Assembly: GCF_000814325.1 (NCBI RefSeq)
Contig: NZ_JPHF01000004.1
Coordinates: 420,908 to 484,907 of the forward strand
Direction of reading: 5' to 3'
Length of the DNA stretch: 64,000 nucleotides
Origin: Flavihumibacter sp. ZG627
Lineage (GTDB): Bacteria; Bacteroidota; Bacteroidia; Chitinophagales; Chitinophagaceae
How positions within the stretch are numbered: the first letter of the stretch is position 1; each line of letters starts with the position of its first letter. Position numbers and translations under genes: made by a program. The notes under the pieces were generated by a model. That model had not been told where the DNA came from, made no database searches, and was given only the letters and a program-made list of their open reading frames with translations. Of this stretch, positions 51,917 to 61,168 are shown piece after piece.

Positions 51917-52323
51917 TGTTTGATAAGCCATATTCATTCGATTATTTAGGCACCAAAGAAACTTTATTATCAGATCCTGTCAAGACTGTTCAATAAAAAT
52001 GCATACGACTACCATGTTTGCTTTTTGTGCAGTTCTTAGTAAACGGAATGATTCACTACTTCAACAAAAAACTATACTGATAAACGAACTGAAAAAATTA
52101 GTGACCGATATAAAAAAGTCAGGTTCACCATATATAAGTACGCTAAGGAGAACTTGTTTCCTCCTCGGCATATTATTCATGAGATATGAATAATAGCATA
52201 ATAGTGATGCTCAATAAGAAACAGATGCTTCATATACTTCTACATATTACATGTGCAACCCAAAAAATTGGCCCCGCCGATTTTAACAGGTCAGCTTGGC
52301 CACCAGCACTATTTAGCTAAATA
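51917..52323. other. AT-rich gap with small unassigned ORFs
   Basis: This 407-base stretch between opposite-facing genes is AT-rich. It holds a 26-codon ORF starting ATG at 51916 (MFDKPYSFDYLGTKE) and a 64-codon ORF at 51999-52193 (starts MHTTTMFAFCAVLSK). Neither matches a known family, and both could be chance or gene remnants. No RNA gene was seen. Confidence 0.4.
51999..52193 (+). CDS. Possible small ORF of unknown reality
   Basis: Sixty-four codons from ATG 51999 encode LQQKTILINELKKLVTDIKK, a helical and lysine-rich segment, followed by a hydrophobic tail. There is no recognisable promoter or family. It follows the lysine-rich gene on the same strand. Evidence that it is real is weak. 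Confidence 0.2.
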   Translation: MHTTTMFAFCAVLSKRNDSLLQQKTILINELKKLVTDIKKSGSPYISTLRRTCFLLGILFMRYE

Positions 52324-54591
52324 TTAGTTCTTAATAATCTTTTGTGTTTTCCATTCATTGCCGTTGAAAACGCGAATAAAATATACATCTGGCCGTAAAT
52401 TGGAAATGCTTAGGACTGCTGTGCTTTGTCGGCCGTCGTAACGCTGCTTACTTACTACGTTTCCGGACATGTCGGCAATCTGGATTTCGCTGATAAAGTT
52501 GCTAGTGTATACTGGCTTACTCTTTTCATAGGCAGTGTTTGAATTGTCTATTGTCACTTCGATCTGGCTGCTGGACGGGTTCGGAGAAACGGTAAACATC
52601 CAACTACAGTTTTGAACTATGTGGTAGTTTCCAGGTGTCCATTCGCTCCATAGACCGCACTGATTCTTTACCCGTATTAGAATCGTCACGATATAAGATC
52701 CGCTAGATGGACTTGCAAAACCAATACTTAGCCCTGCTTTGTTTACCACTGAAGTAGGGTTACAAGAGAAAACTCCGGCATTATTGGTCAACTGGTAGGA
52801 AAATGGGCTTGTGATTTGTCATTCTACCTCCGTAATACCAGAATTGTACTTCAAATTACAACCCGTATTGCCATTATAGCTAGACCCTAAAGAAATTGCC
52901 TGATAGGGAGCGCTTAAGCAGGTGGGACCGCTTTTAACCAACTGAAGCTGATCCACGTCCGGGAAGCTGATCGTTACTGTTTTATTTACTGTTGCCGATC
53001 TTGATCTGCCCTTCGAATCTGTGATGGTTACTGTGATAAATCCTGATGGTTGGCTCGTAGGCGTTCCGTTTTTAGCTGCGACAATTGAGGAAGTCCCTTG
53101 CCCGCTTACAATATTTAACGTGTTGGGAACAACCCATGTAATGGTGCAACCCAGCAAATTGGGGACGGAATACGTAACCGGCGTTCCTTCGCAAGGAACC
53201 ACCGCAGGGCCGGAGATCGCAACAGGAGCCAGCACTAAGGTGTTTGCTGCCTGGTGATTATTATTGGGTGAAAGCCAGGTTTGCAATTCTCCTGCTGTCC
53301 AGGAAACATTAAATTTCCCATACCGATCCCCGAAATCCGTGAAGGTACAACTGCTCCATCCGCTTCGCAACGTACCTACAATAGAACCGTTTTGATTGAA
53401 TAGGGCAGATCCTGATGATCCCGGCATTACAACACCAGAATTATAATGGGCTGTCCAGTAATTATTGTTCCAGAACCAGTTTTTCACAGTCGAAGTCTTG
53501 GTAAGCCGCATGCTTTCTCCATCGGCATGGTGAATGATGTAGGAAGCATTGCCAGTTGGAGCACTTGTCGACCGATTCCATCCCGCGTAATTGACGCCAT
53601 CCCCCACTCCAGGAGGATTCAACAACTCCAGTAAAACCATATCCGTTCCCTCATTGTGGGCTCGGAGCATCGCTCCACTAAAAGAAAGGGCATGATTGAC
53701 CGAACCGCTACCCGAACAAGATGTATTCCAGAAAGAAAATTCAAACCTTGCGCTTTGTAGAGCCGTGATCTCTGCCGCGTCAATAGTATTGTTGTTGTTT
53801 TTGTCCACTACATGGAAACCGGTCAAAAAAAAAGCTCGTCCGTTATTTTGCTCATTGTTAACAAGAGTGCCTGTTCCAAGAACGCCGTTGTAGACAAACC
53901 TGGCTACAGCTCTGGCAGATTGCATCTTCGATGGGTCGCAGATAACATGGGGGATAAAGCTAATGGATCGTTGTGAACTCATCATACTAGTATTGTAATC
54001 GCCTACATCCTCAACAGGTTGATATCCCGCTTCCAGTTTCTGAATGGAAATGGAGCTATGAAGCGTGCCAAAATTATTAGGTTCATATATGTACAAGGTG
54101 ATGCTATTCCCGGTAAAGGGGAAAACGCCTACCCCTGTCGTATAGGTGAAATGAGATATTTTTATACAGCTGTCCAGGACGGTCTTACTTTCATTGAATA
54201 TATAGAGTTCGGCCGTGGGGCTTAAATTAATCTGACTAAAAATGAAGCCAATATTGGACGCATTGGGAACATTTATCTTTAGGGTCCAGACTTTCCCGGA
54301 TGACACCGATGTAATATTACCATCAGCGATGCCGATATTAACTGAAAGTACATCTGCATACTTATATACCTTGCTCTCCTCCGCCGTTGAATCTTCGTCA
54401 ATCGGTGTTGGAGGTGTAGGAGGGGTAGAGGGGGTATAACTTATCGTCTTACTGGTGATAGAGCTGACCTGAGAATATGCCGGGAGTTGGGAAGTAATTT
54501 GCGTTGGGGAAGTAATAATTCTCAAAACTTGTGCTGAACCGAGCATAGGAAGTAACAGGCAAATTAAATTTGCCCATAAAAAATATTTCAT
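52324..54591 (-). pseudogene. Secreted trypsin-like serine protease with T9SS sorting domain, broken by in-frame TGA
   Basis: The reading frame from ATG 54591 is interrupted by TGA at 52819-52821 (codon 591) and continues in the same frame to 52324, making about 755 codons. The N-terminus is a signal peptide (MKYFLWANLICLLLPMLG). The middle resembles lysyl-endopeptidase-like S1 proteases: FFLTGFHVVDK (His), GTDMVLLEL (Asp), MPGSSGSALFNQNG (Ser). A PKD/Ig-like region follows, then after the TGA the sequence continues ITSPFSYQLTNNAG and a C-terminal T9SS sorting domain (FTVSPNPSSSQIEVTI; NLRPDVYFIRVFNG). Restoring TGA to TGG would read VEWQITSP, a natural join. Without read-through the protein loses its sorting domain. 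The gene follows a lipoprotein gene by 15 bases and probably shares its transcript. Confidence 0.85.
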
Positions 54592-54606
54592 ATTCAAAGG
54601 TTTAAG

Positions 54607-55038
54607 TTAACGAAGCTCAAATTGATTCAATATAAACAACTCTTTAAGAGCATATACTATAGGAGTGTCTACTGTGCAATTTTCTGAAACAACTGGATTG
54701 GGACTAATTACACGATAATCAAATAAAACACGAGCGCCTATAATCTTCGAATGTTCACTAAGCTCCTTTACTTTTAGCGCATTGACATATGTGGTACCGT
54801 CTACCATTACTGCCCCCCCTAATTGAGGTGTGTTCGGAGCCACAGAGCAATCGACTATCCAGTAGTCTTCGGCCTCGTTGGAGTTGCAATATTCCTTTCC
54901 CACCACATATGCGGCTACGCTCAGGAAATCGACCTCCTTAGGTTCTTTTCCACAAGAAAATGCCATGATGACCGGGAAAATTAAGATGTAGGGCTTTGAA
55001 ATAGTCGCAATCGAAAGGTTGCGGAATGATGGTAGCAT
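54607..55038 (-). CDS. Hypothetical lipoprotein upstream of the protease
   Basis: This 143-residue protein has a lipobox VIMAFSC near residue 29 and a mature part rich in beta residues, with CNSNEAEDYWIVDCSV, GAVMVDGTTYVNALKV and VISENCTVDTPIVY-like strands. Three or four Cys in the mature part could form disulfides. No family was recognised. It lies directly upstream of the broken protease gene on the minus strand. A linked function, such as an inhibitor or partner of the protease, is possible but speculative. Confidence 0.5.
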   Translation of the reverse strand: MLPSFRNLSIATISKPYILIFPVIMAFSCGKEPKEVDFLSVAAYVVGKEYCNSNEAEDYWIVDCSVAPNTPQLGGAVMVDGTTYVNALKVKELSEHSKIIGARVLFDYRVISPNPVVSENCTVDTPIVYALKELFILNQFELR

Positions 55039-55334
55039 CAGGATAAAGTTGAGGTTTATGCGCGACGACTTCTGCGACTTGTCAGTGCTTAATATTACAT
55101 AAATCTTTCAATCACGCAAATTAAATTCGACCTATTTCTAAAGAATTTGCTAGTTGCATTCCCCTTGAATGCTCAACCGCAATAGATGCGCTTTCCGGAT
55201 TACCTCATTAGGCCAATTACCAAACTAAGTCTGTTCAAAAGGCATCATTTCAGTTATGCGGATAAAGACAATAGGTACAATTTATGGAGATCAACATTTT
55301 GAAAGAGATATTAATAACCCTGCTTAATGAAGAT
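55039..55334. other. Intergenic region, nothing recognised
   Basis: This stretch of 296 bases between the lipoprotein gene and the GIY-YIG gene contains no ORF of note. It is AT-rich, with a short GC-rich segment (gcgcgacgacttctgcgac) near 55060. It must carry the promoter of the lipoprotein-protease operon, but no exact TAnnTTTG box was found. Confidence 0.5.
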
Positions 55335-55592
55335 TCAACCAGTGTCTCTTCCTGAACTTACAAAACGTTTATTCATGAACGCTCTTCCTGATCCTGATTT
55401 CAGGTACTTCTCAAATGCGAGTGCTTTATACTTATTGACGAAGGCACAATAAAAAACCAATTCCACCGGCAGGCAACCTGCAGTAGAAGGCACCTCACCT
55501 CTCTGATGCCTCGCCAACCTTTCTCTCAAATCAGAGGTATACCCTTTATAAAACTCACCGTTTCCACATTTCAGAATGTATACATAGTACAT
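55335..55592 (-). CDS. GIY-YIG domain protein
   Basis: This 85-residue protein has the UvrC/intron-nuclease GIY-YIG core: YYVYILKCGNGEFYKGYTSD is the GIY-YIG block, RLARHQRGE supplies the Arg/His region, and KALAFEKYLKSGSG holds the Glu. It is the short, free-standing type (UPF0213/YhbQ-like), common in Bacteroidota and often in several copies per genome. Function is probably in DNA repair or structure processing; none is proven. It stands alone near a tRNA gene. Confidence 0.85.
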   Translation of the reverse strand: MYYVYILKCGNGEFYKGYTSDLRERLARHQRGEVPSTAGCLPVELVFYCAFVNKYKALAFEKYLKSGSGRAFMNKRFVSSGRDTG

Positions 55593-55789
55593 GATCTAAA
55601 ATTAGCAACAGCGTTAATTATGAGATAGCGTTATAGGACGGGAATTTGAATGTTGAAATCGCGGTGATAATTAGAAAAGTTTATTGAATTGAACATTAAT
55701 AATCTAGGACAAAAGGAAAGAAGTTTCTTTTAAACGGACAGCGTCCGCCGTAGCGAGCCGGGCTTATGAGGTTGCTTACAAAGAATAAA
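55593..55789. other. Intergenic region before tRNA-Ser
   Basis: This gap between the GIY-YIG gene and the tRNA-Ser terminator holds no ORF. A short inverted repeat cggac-agc-gtccg lies at 55735-55747, and a GC-rich cluster (gcgtccgccgtagcgagccg) begins near 55741, similar in kind to other GC-rich intergenic repeats in this window. Confidence 0.4.
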
Positions 55790-55820
55790 GCCAGCCTTCG
55801 CCCTTCGGGCTTCGGCTGGC
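55790..55820 (-). terminator. Probable terminator of tRNA-Ser
   Basis: gccagcc (55790-55796) pairs with ggctggc (55814-55820), with an inner gccc/gggc pairing. On the minus strand it is followed by a T-rich stretch (complement of gaataaa). It lies six bases past the tRNA 3' end. Confidence 0.5.
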
Positions 55821-55825
55821 GGAGG

Positions 55826-55913
55826 CGGAGAGAGCGGGATTCGAACCCGCGATACCCTTTAGAGGTATACACACTTTCCAGGCGTGCTCCTTAAACCACT
55901 CGGACATCTCTCC
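55826..55913 (-). tRNA. tRNA-Ser (GGA anticodon)
   Basis: Read on the minus strand, the 88-base cloverleaf has acceptor ggagaga paired with tctctcc, a D arm with gagtggtttaagg, and an anticodon loop ctggaaa with anticodon GGA. The long variable arm tatacctctaaagggtatc is as expected for class II tRNAs. The T arm is gcgggttcgaatcccgc. The discriminator base is G. CCA is not encoded. A class II tRNA with GGA is serine. Confidence 0.95.
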
Positions 55914-55993
55914 AAAAAAGTCTCCCGATCAATTCTTCGCATCTGCTAACAGGGCCGATGCTCCTAAATAACGGGACGCAAATATAGGGAACC

Positions 55994-57043
55994 TCAGGCA
56001 TTGGTCAATTCACCCCTTAAAGAAGTTTCCAATAATTCGCGCAGCCTCGCCTTCGAATGCTTCTGCGCCAGCAGCCACATCAGTTTGGCAAGGGCCGTTT
56101 CAAAAGTCATATCATGCCCGCTTACAACACCCATCTCTTTTAAATGACGACTGGTTTCATACCTGCCCAACTCCACGGCACCTCCATCACATTGGGTGAT
56201 GTCCACAATGATCAATCCCTTTTTGATGGCCGCCCTCAGCGAAGCTATAAACCATGCCGCTGTTGTAGCATTGCCACTTCCAAAGGTCTCCATAATCACC
56301 GCGCGTGTACCCGGCGTTGCCAGCACCGCCTCCACCGTGGCGGGAGTAATGCCCGGAAATATCTTCAGCACGGAAACAGCGGGATCCATTTTTCGATGCA
56401 CCTTCAACGCCTCCTCCGGGTGTTTCAGGATATACTGCCGCTGGTACTTGATCGTGATGCCCGCCTCGGCCAGCGGCGGATAATTCATAGAGTAAAAAGC
56501 CTCAAACTTTTCCGCATTATATTTCTTGGAGCGATTGCCCCTGAATAACTGGTAATCAAAATAGATGCATACCTCCGGCACAAGGGCCTTGCCAGCTTTT
56601 CGCGCCGCGGCGATCTCCAGGGCCGTGATGATATTTTCCTTGGCATCGGTCCTGATTTCACCGATCGGGAGCTGGCTGCCGGTGAGCACCACCGGCTTAC
56701 TCAGGTTCTCTAATAAGAAACTCAGCGCCGATGCCGTGAAAGCCATCGTGTCTGAGCCATGCAGAATCACAAAGCCGTCATGGTCGTGGTAGTTCTTTTC
56801 GATGATGCCCGCCAGTTCAATCCAAACCTCGGGGTGCATGTCGGAGGAGTCCATGGGTGGATTGAAAGCATGCACTTCCACCTCATAGCCCAGCTTAACG
56901 ATCTCGGGGATATTATCGCGGATCTCCTTGAAACCGATCGGCTTCAACGCGCCCGTGGCATCATCCATCACCATCCCCACCGTTCCGCCGGTATAGATGA
57001 TCAGGATCCGGGTTGGGGCAGCTTTTTTTCGGGTACTATTCAT
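55994..57043 (-). CDS. ansA: Type I L-asparaginase
   Basis: This 349-residue cytoplasmic-type enzyme hydrolyses L-asparagine to aspartate and ammonia. The first active-site Thr is T18 in IYTGGTVGMV. The second signature is VILHGSDTMAF (H95-T99), with catalytic Thr and Asp. KPVVLTGSQLPIGEIRTDAKEN and the late GGAVELGRYETSRHLKEMG are also typical. No signal peptide is visible, which points to the type I (cytoplasmic) group. It starts 4 bases after the tatD stop, so the two form an operon. Confidence 0.92.
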   Translation of the reverse strand: MNSTRKKAAPTRILIIYTGGTVGMVMDDATGALKPIGFKEIRDNIPEIVKLGYEVEVHAFNPPMDSSDMHPEVWIELAGIIEKNYHDHDGFVILHGSDTMAFTASALSFLLENLSKPVVLTGSQLPIGEIRTDAKENIITALEIAAARKAGKALVPEVCIYFDYQLFRGNRSKKYNAEKFEAFYSMNYPPLAEAGITIKYQRQYILKHPEEALKVHRKMDPAVSVLKIFPGITPATVEAVLATPGTRAVIMETFGSGNATTAAWFIASLRAAIKKGLIIVDITQCDGGAVELGRYETSRHLKEMGVVSGHDMTFETALAKLMWLLAQKHSKARLRELLETSLRGELTNA

Positions 57044-57047
57044 GCAA

Positions 57048-57812
57048 TCAGGATTTGAAGATTTTCCGGGCGTTGGCGCTTGTCACTTCTGCAATTTTAT
57101 CAGTGCTGACGCGATATATATCCGCGAGCTTCTCCACCACGTGCACCAGGTAAGCCGGCTGGTTGCGCTTGCCCCTGAAGGGAACCGGACTCAGATAGGG
57201 CGCATCGGTCTCAAGTACAATATGTTCCAGGGGGATCTTGGCCAGCACTTCCGGCAGCCCGGCATTCTTATAGGTGACCACCCCGCCGATGCCCAGGTAA
57301 AAGCCCTGCTTCACCACTTCGCGCGCCAGCTCATAGCTGCCACTGAAGCAATGGAAGATACCCCCCAGGCTCCCATCCTGCTGCTCTTTCACAATATTGA
57401 TACATTCCTGGGTGGAATTGCGCGAATGGATCACGATGGGCAGCGCATACTGCTTAGCCATCTCCACCTGCCGCCTGAAAGCCTCGTATTGAAACTGCTC
57501 AAAGGTCCTGTCCCAGTAAAAATCAAGTCCTATCTCCCCCACCGCGGCAAAGGGTCGCCGTGCCAGCCAGTCAGCCACCAGCTTTAGCTCCTCCTCCCAG
57601 TTCTCTTTCACATAACAGGGATGCAATCCCATCATGGCATGGCAAACGCCTGGGTAAGCGGCCTCCAGCCCCAGCATGGCCTCATGTTCTGTGCTGTCGA
57701 TAGCAGGCAGGTAAAAGGCCTCCACCCCCGCCCCGCGGGCCTCACTGATAACGGTGCTGATATCATCCCTGAATTCTTCCACATATAAATGACAATGGCT
57801 ATCAATTAGCAT
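57048..57812 (-). CDS. TatD family metal-dependent hydrolase (DNase)
   Basis: This 254-residue amidohydrolase-fold protein has MLIDSHCHLY at the start (H6, H8 metal ligands), then GEIGLDFYWDRTFEQFQYEAFRRQ (Glu ligand), PIVIHSRNSTQECI and GIFHCFSGSYELA. The segment HIVLETDAPYLSPVPFRGKRN completes the metal site. TatD proteins are DNases or exonucleases in DNA repair and turnover. ATG 57812 is preferred; upstream in-frame ATGs at 57815 and 57830 would add 1 and 6 residues. Directly followed by ansA. Confidence 0.93.
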   Translation of the reverse strand: MLIDSHCHLYVEEFRDDISTVISEARGAGVEAFYLPAIDSTEHEAMLGLEAAYPGVCHAMMGLHPCYVKENWEEELKLVADWLARRPFAAVGEIGLDFYWDRTFEQFQYEAFRRQVEMAKQYALPIVIHSRNSTQECINIVKEQQDGSLGGIFHCFSGSYELAREVVKQGFYLGIGGVVTYKNAGLPEVLAKIPLEHIVLETDAPYLSPVPFRGKRNQPAYLVHVVEKLADIYRVSTDKIAEVTSANARKIFKS

Positions 57813-57904
57813 CATGCGGCGAAGTTCCATAAAATTTTATACTATTTTAAACGTTTGGGATGCAACCCGGTCAGAGAACCATACCAACACCACAAACAAA
57901 TTTT

Positions 57905-58798
57905 ATGAAAATGAAACAATCCGGCCAGCAGTTGCTTACCGTCCTGGCCCTAAGCCTCACCCTCTGGTCATGCTCCAAAAACGACGACAACAATGAGCCC
58001 GGAGGCGAATCCGAATCAGTTCTGATGACCCGCACCACTATGGAAGCGGAAGCAGAAGGCGAGGTACTTTATGATGATGTATTCAACAATGTAATGGGCA
58101 CCCCGGGCGCCGGCATCGGCGGCACGGGCGTATTCCAGGTGAATACAGAAAACAGTCCCGGTACCCTGCAAACCACCTGCTTCACCCTCACTGCGGAGAA
58201 TATCAACCCCGCCGATTCTTTCCCCCTTAGAGTAACCCTCGATTTCGGCGCCTCCGGCTGTACCGGCAAGGATGGCCGCGTGAGGAAGGGGAAGATCATC
58301 ACGGTTTACACCAATTGGCTCTTCATATCCGGTGCAGTGGCTGAAACCAGCTTCGATGGCTATTATGTGAATGATACCAAAGTAGAAGGCGCTCACCGCA
58401 TTCAAAACAACAGCAGTTCCGACAAGCTGACCTTTGAAACCCGCGTCACCAATGGAAAGCTAACAAGGCCCAGCGGCGATTATACCCAGTGGAACCGCAC
58501 CCGCGTTATCTCCCAAACAGATGGCTGGGGTACACCTTGGGTTGCAGGCGATGATGTATTCACGATAGTAGGTAATGGAGAGGGTACCGTTGTAAGGGGT
58601 GATAAAACAGCAAGCTGGACCAGCACCAACCTCGAACCCCTGGTGAAGAAATTCAACTGCAAATGGATCGTTCAGGGCAAGCAAAAGTTCCAGCGTAATG
58701 GTGGTCCGGAGGGAGTGCTCGACTTCGGAAACGGCGACTGCGACAATAAAGCAGGCCTCACAGTGAACGGAAATACAATAGAAATTACTTTGAAATAA
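57905..58798 (+). CDS. Hypothetical Bacteroidota lipoprotein
   Basis: This 297-residue protein has a lipoprotein signal with LTLWSC near residue 23. A later region contains TLQTTCFTLTAENINPADSFPLRVTLDFG, RRIQNNSSSDKLTFETRVT-like strands and VLDFGNGDCDNKAGLTVNG at the end. Paired Cys residues (FTLT..., CTGKDGRVRKGKI, FNCKWIVQGKQKFQR and GDCDN) suggest disulfide-stabilised beta folds. No family or function was recognised. It is probably a surface-exposed outer-membrane protein. An in-frame start at 57860 adds 15 residues before the signal and is unlikely. A terminator follows the gene. Confidence 0.6.
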   Translation: MKMKQSGQQLLTVLALSLTLWSCSKNDDNNEPGGESESVLMTRTTMEAEAEGEVLYDDVFNNVMGTPGAGIGGTGVFQVNTENSPGTLQTTCFTLTAENINPADSFPLRVTLDFGASGCTGKDGRVRKGKIITVYTNWLFISGAVAETSFDGYYVNDTKVEGAHRIQNNSSSDKLTFETRVTNGKLTRPSGDYTQWNRTRVISQTDGWGTPWVAGDDVFTIVGNGEGTVVRGDKTASWTSTNLEPLVKKFNCKWIVQGKQKFQRNGGPEGVLDFGNGDCDNKAGLTVNGNTIEITLK

Positions 58799-58851
58799 TT
58801 AAAAATATAATTTACCTTTAAACCAGTTTTCATAGGGTACGGATTAAAAAC

Positions 58852-58885
58852 GGGCCAGGGTTTCTACCCAGGCCCAACTTTTTTT
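58852..58885 (+). terminator. Rho-independent terminator
   Basis: gggccaggg (58852-58860) pairs with cccaggccc (58867-58875) with one A-A mismatch. A run acttttttt (58877-58885) follows, so this ends the lipoprotein transcript on the plus strand. Confidence 0.85.
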
Positions 58886-58925
58886 AAGGGGGTCCTCCCC
58901 GATTCCAATGATGTTTTTTCCTAAT

Positions 58926-59573
58926 TTATTTCCTGTTGTTAGCCTTCAAAATATTCATGTTGATTGCTTCAAATATGTATCCACGGGTAGAAAACCATTC
59001 CAGGGTTTGGGGTAAAACAACGTTCAATCTATCCCATGCTTTTTCACTATCATGAAAAACAATGATGCTCCCTTTATCCACATTTTCGCGTACCATATCC
59101 CAGCATTGCGCAGCCGATTTTTTCGCGTCAAAATCTCCCGATAAAACTGCCCACATGATCATCTCATAACCTGCCTCTTTTAACAGCTTTCCCTGGAAGC
59201 GGGTAAGTCTTCCATAAGGCGGACGGAATAATTTACTATCGATATATTTTGCTGCTTCGCCGATATCTGCAAAATATTCTTCATCTGAACTCTTCCATCC
59301 ATTGCGATGATTCATAGTATGGTTACCAACAATATGTCCCTCCCTTAAAATTCTTTCATACACTGCCGGCCATATTTTTACATTCTTGCCGATACAAAAA
59401 AAACTCGCCTTCGCATTGTAGTTCTTCAACTGGTCCAATACCCATGGCGTGATCTCGGGATGGGGACCGTCATCAAAGCTGAGGTAGATCTTTTTTTCCG
59501 GAGTCGGTATCTGCCAGTGCCATGCGGGGTAGAGCATGCGGAGGAATCGGTTGGCGGTTGACCAGTAAAGCAT
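58926..59573 (-). CDS. Polysaccharide deacetylase (NodB homology)
   Basis: This 215-residue protein has one possible N-terminal membrane or signal stretch. The NodB core is SFDDGPHPE (D34, D35), HTMNH (H85 and H89, metal ligands), RPPYGRLTRF and FHDSEKAWDR. These are the motifs of carbohydrate esterase 4, which removes N-acetyl groups from peptidoglycan, chitin or exopolysaccharide. The substrate cannot be inferred. The start at 59573 is chosen; an upstream start at 59594 adds seven residues. It is divergent from gltX. Confidence 0.88.
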   Translation of the reverse strand: MLYWSTANRFLRMLYPAWHWQIPTPEKKIYLSFDDGPHPEITPWVLDQLKNYNAKASFFCIGKNVKIWPAVYERILREGHIVGNHTMNHRNGWKSSDEEYFADIGEAAKYIDSKLFRPPYGRLTRFQGKLLKEAGYEMIMWAVLSGDFDAKKSAAQCWDMVRENVDKGSIIVFHDSEKAWDRLNVVLPQTLEWFSTRGYIFEAINMNILKANNRK

Positions 59574-59629
59574 GTTGTAAAGATAAGCGCACAAAAACCT
59601 TTAACGTCAAACGGTAAAGCAAGGGATGT

Positions 59630-59637
59630 TATCTTTG
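59630..59637 (+). promoter_or_regulatory. -7 promoter element immediately before gltX
   Basis: TATCTTTG is an exact TAnnTTTG match and ends only four bases before the gltX ATG at 59642. The same box and spacing precede murF, implying leaderless or near-leaderless mRNA. Confidence 0.6.
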
Positions 59638-59641
59638 CGGC

Positions 59642-61168
59642 ATGTCAGATAAAGTTCGTGTTCGTTTTGCACCGAGTCCCACGGGTGGACTGCACCTGGG
59701 CGGGGTTCGCACGGTATTGTATAATTATTTGTTTGCCAAACATCATGGCGGGGATTTCATACTGCGTATTGAAGACACTGACCAGAGCAGGTTTGTGGAA
59801 GGCGCAGAGGACTATATAATGGAATGCCTGAAATGGTGTGGAATAGAACCGGATGAGAGTCCGGCTGTAGGTGGACCACATGCACCCTACCGGCAGAGTG
59901 AGCGAAAAGAAAGTTACCGTGAGTATGCGGAGAAACTTGTTGCAGATGGATTCGCCTATTATGCATTTGACACTCCGCAGGAGCTGGAGGAGATGCGTGC
60001 AAACTATAAGACCGCAGAAAATCCATCTCCCCAATATGATAACAGGCTGCGCACCAAAATGCGCAACTCCCTTTCACTGGATGCAGCTACTGTGCAGCAG
60101 TTGATCGCGGATGGAACGCCTTATGTGATCCGGATAAAGATGCCGGAGAATGAGACCATCAGCTTCACTGATATGATCCGTGGTGAGGTGAGTTTCAATA
60201 CCGGAAATGTGGATGATAAAGTGTTGTTGAAACATGATGGCATGCCAACCTATCATCTCGCTGTTGTGGTGGATGATCATGCCATGGAGATAACGCATGC
60301 ATTCAGGGGCGAGGAATGGTTACCGAGTGCACCGGTGCACCTGATGTTATGGCGATGGCTTGGATGGGAAGAGCGTATGCCGCAATGGGCGCATCTGCCG
60401 CTGATCCTGAAGCCCGATGGAAACGGTAAACTTAGCAAGCGTGATGGAGATCGGTTGGGCTTTCCAGTATTTGCCATGAACTGGACCGACCCGCGTACAA
60501 ATGAATTCACCCAGGGCTTCCGGGAAAGAGGATTTCTACCTGAGGCCTTCGTGAATATGCTGGCGATGCTGGGATGGAATGATGGAACCGAGCAGGAGAT
60601 CTATTCCATGGAAGAGCTGATCAGTGCATTCTCCATGGACAGGGTTCATAAGGGAGGAGCCAAGTTTGATTTCGAGAAAGCGAAGTGGTTCAACCATGAG
60701 TGGATAAAGCGATCGGGTGAAGAGAGACTATTACCCGATGTGAAGGCTGTGCTGGAGCGCTCGGGAATTACGGGTGCAGATGACAGTTATATCAAGAAGG
60801 TGATCGGCATGGTAAAGGAGCGTTGTACACTGCTGGGCGATTTTGCCGAGCAGGGCAGGTTCTTCTTTATTGCGCCAGCCGTGCATGATATAGATGCGAT
60901 CAGGGCCAAGTGGAATGGCGACAAGGAGAATTTCTTCGCCGAGCTGCAGGGTGTATTAGGTGATCTGGAAGACTGGTCTACTGCTTCCATTGAAGCAGCG
61001 TTTAAGGAGCTTGCAACAACGTTAAGCATTAAGCCAGGAGAGTTGCAATTGCCGTTTCGGATAATGCTGGTTGGTGGGAAGTTTGGTCCTACGGTGTTTG
61101 ATATTGCCGAAGCGATTGGGAAAGAGGATACTTTGAAGAGGATTGCGGCGTTGCCGGCGGTGGCGTGA
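59642..61168 (+). CDS. gltX: Glutamyl-tRNA synthetase
   Basis: This 508-residue class I aminoacyl-tRNA synthetase charges tRNA-Glu. The HIGH-type motif is PSPTGGLHLGG (HLGG, 18-21), and the KMSKS-type motif is KLSKR at 263-267. The Rossmann core includes IRLKMPENETISF-like and DDHAMEITHAFRGEEW segments. The C-terminal anticodon-binding part follows. Length is normal for bacterial GltX. The 3' end is read antisense by the RES toxin gene over its last 80 bases, with no terminator between. Confidence 0.95.
   Translation: MSDKVRVRFAPSPTGGLHLGGVRTVLYNYLFAKHHGGDFILRIEDTDQSRFVEGAEDYIMECLKWCGIEPDESPAVGGPHAPYRQSERKESYREYAEKLVADGFAYYAFDTPQELEEMRANYKTAENPSPQYDNRLRTKMRNSLSLDAATVQQLIADGTPYVIRIKMPENETISFTDMIRGEVSFNTGNVDDKVLLKHDGMPTYHLAVVVDDHAMEITHAFRGEEWLPSAPVHLMLWRWLGWEERMPQWAHLPLILKPDGNGKLSKRDGDRLGFPVFAMNWTDPRTNEFTQGFRERGFLPEAFVNMLAMLGWNDGTEQEIYSMEELISAFSMDRVHKGGAKFDFEKAKWFNHEWIKRSGEERLLPDVKAVLERSGITGADDSYIKKVIGMVKERCTLLGDFAEQGRFFFIAPAVHDIDAIRAKWNGDKENFFAELQGVLGDLEDWSTASIEAAFKELATTLSIKPGELQLPFRIMLVGGKFGPTVFDIAEAIGKEDTLKRIAALPAVA

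Noticed and set aside
52819..52821. TGA as selenocysteine codon
   Set aside because: No selenocysteine insertion element or selenoprotein genes are visible, and the context fits a Trp codon changed to TGA.
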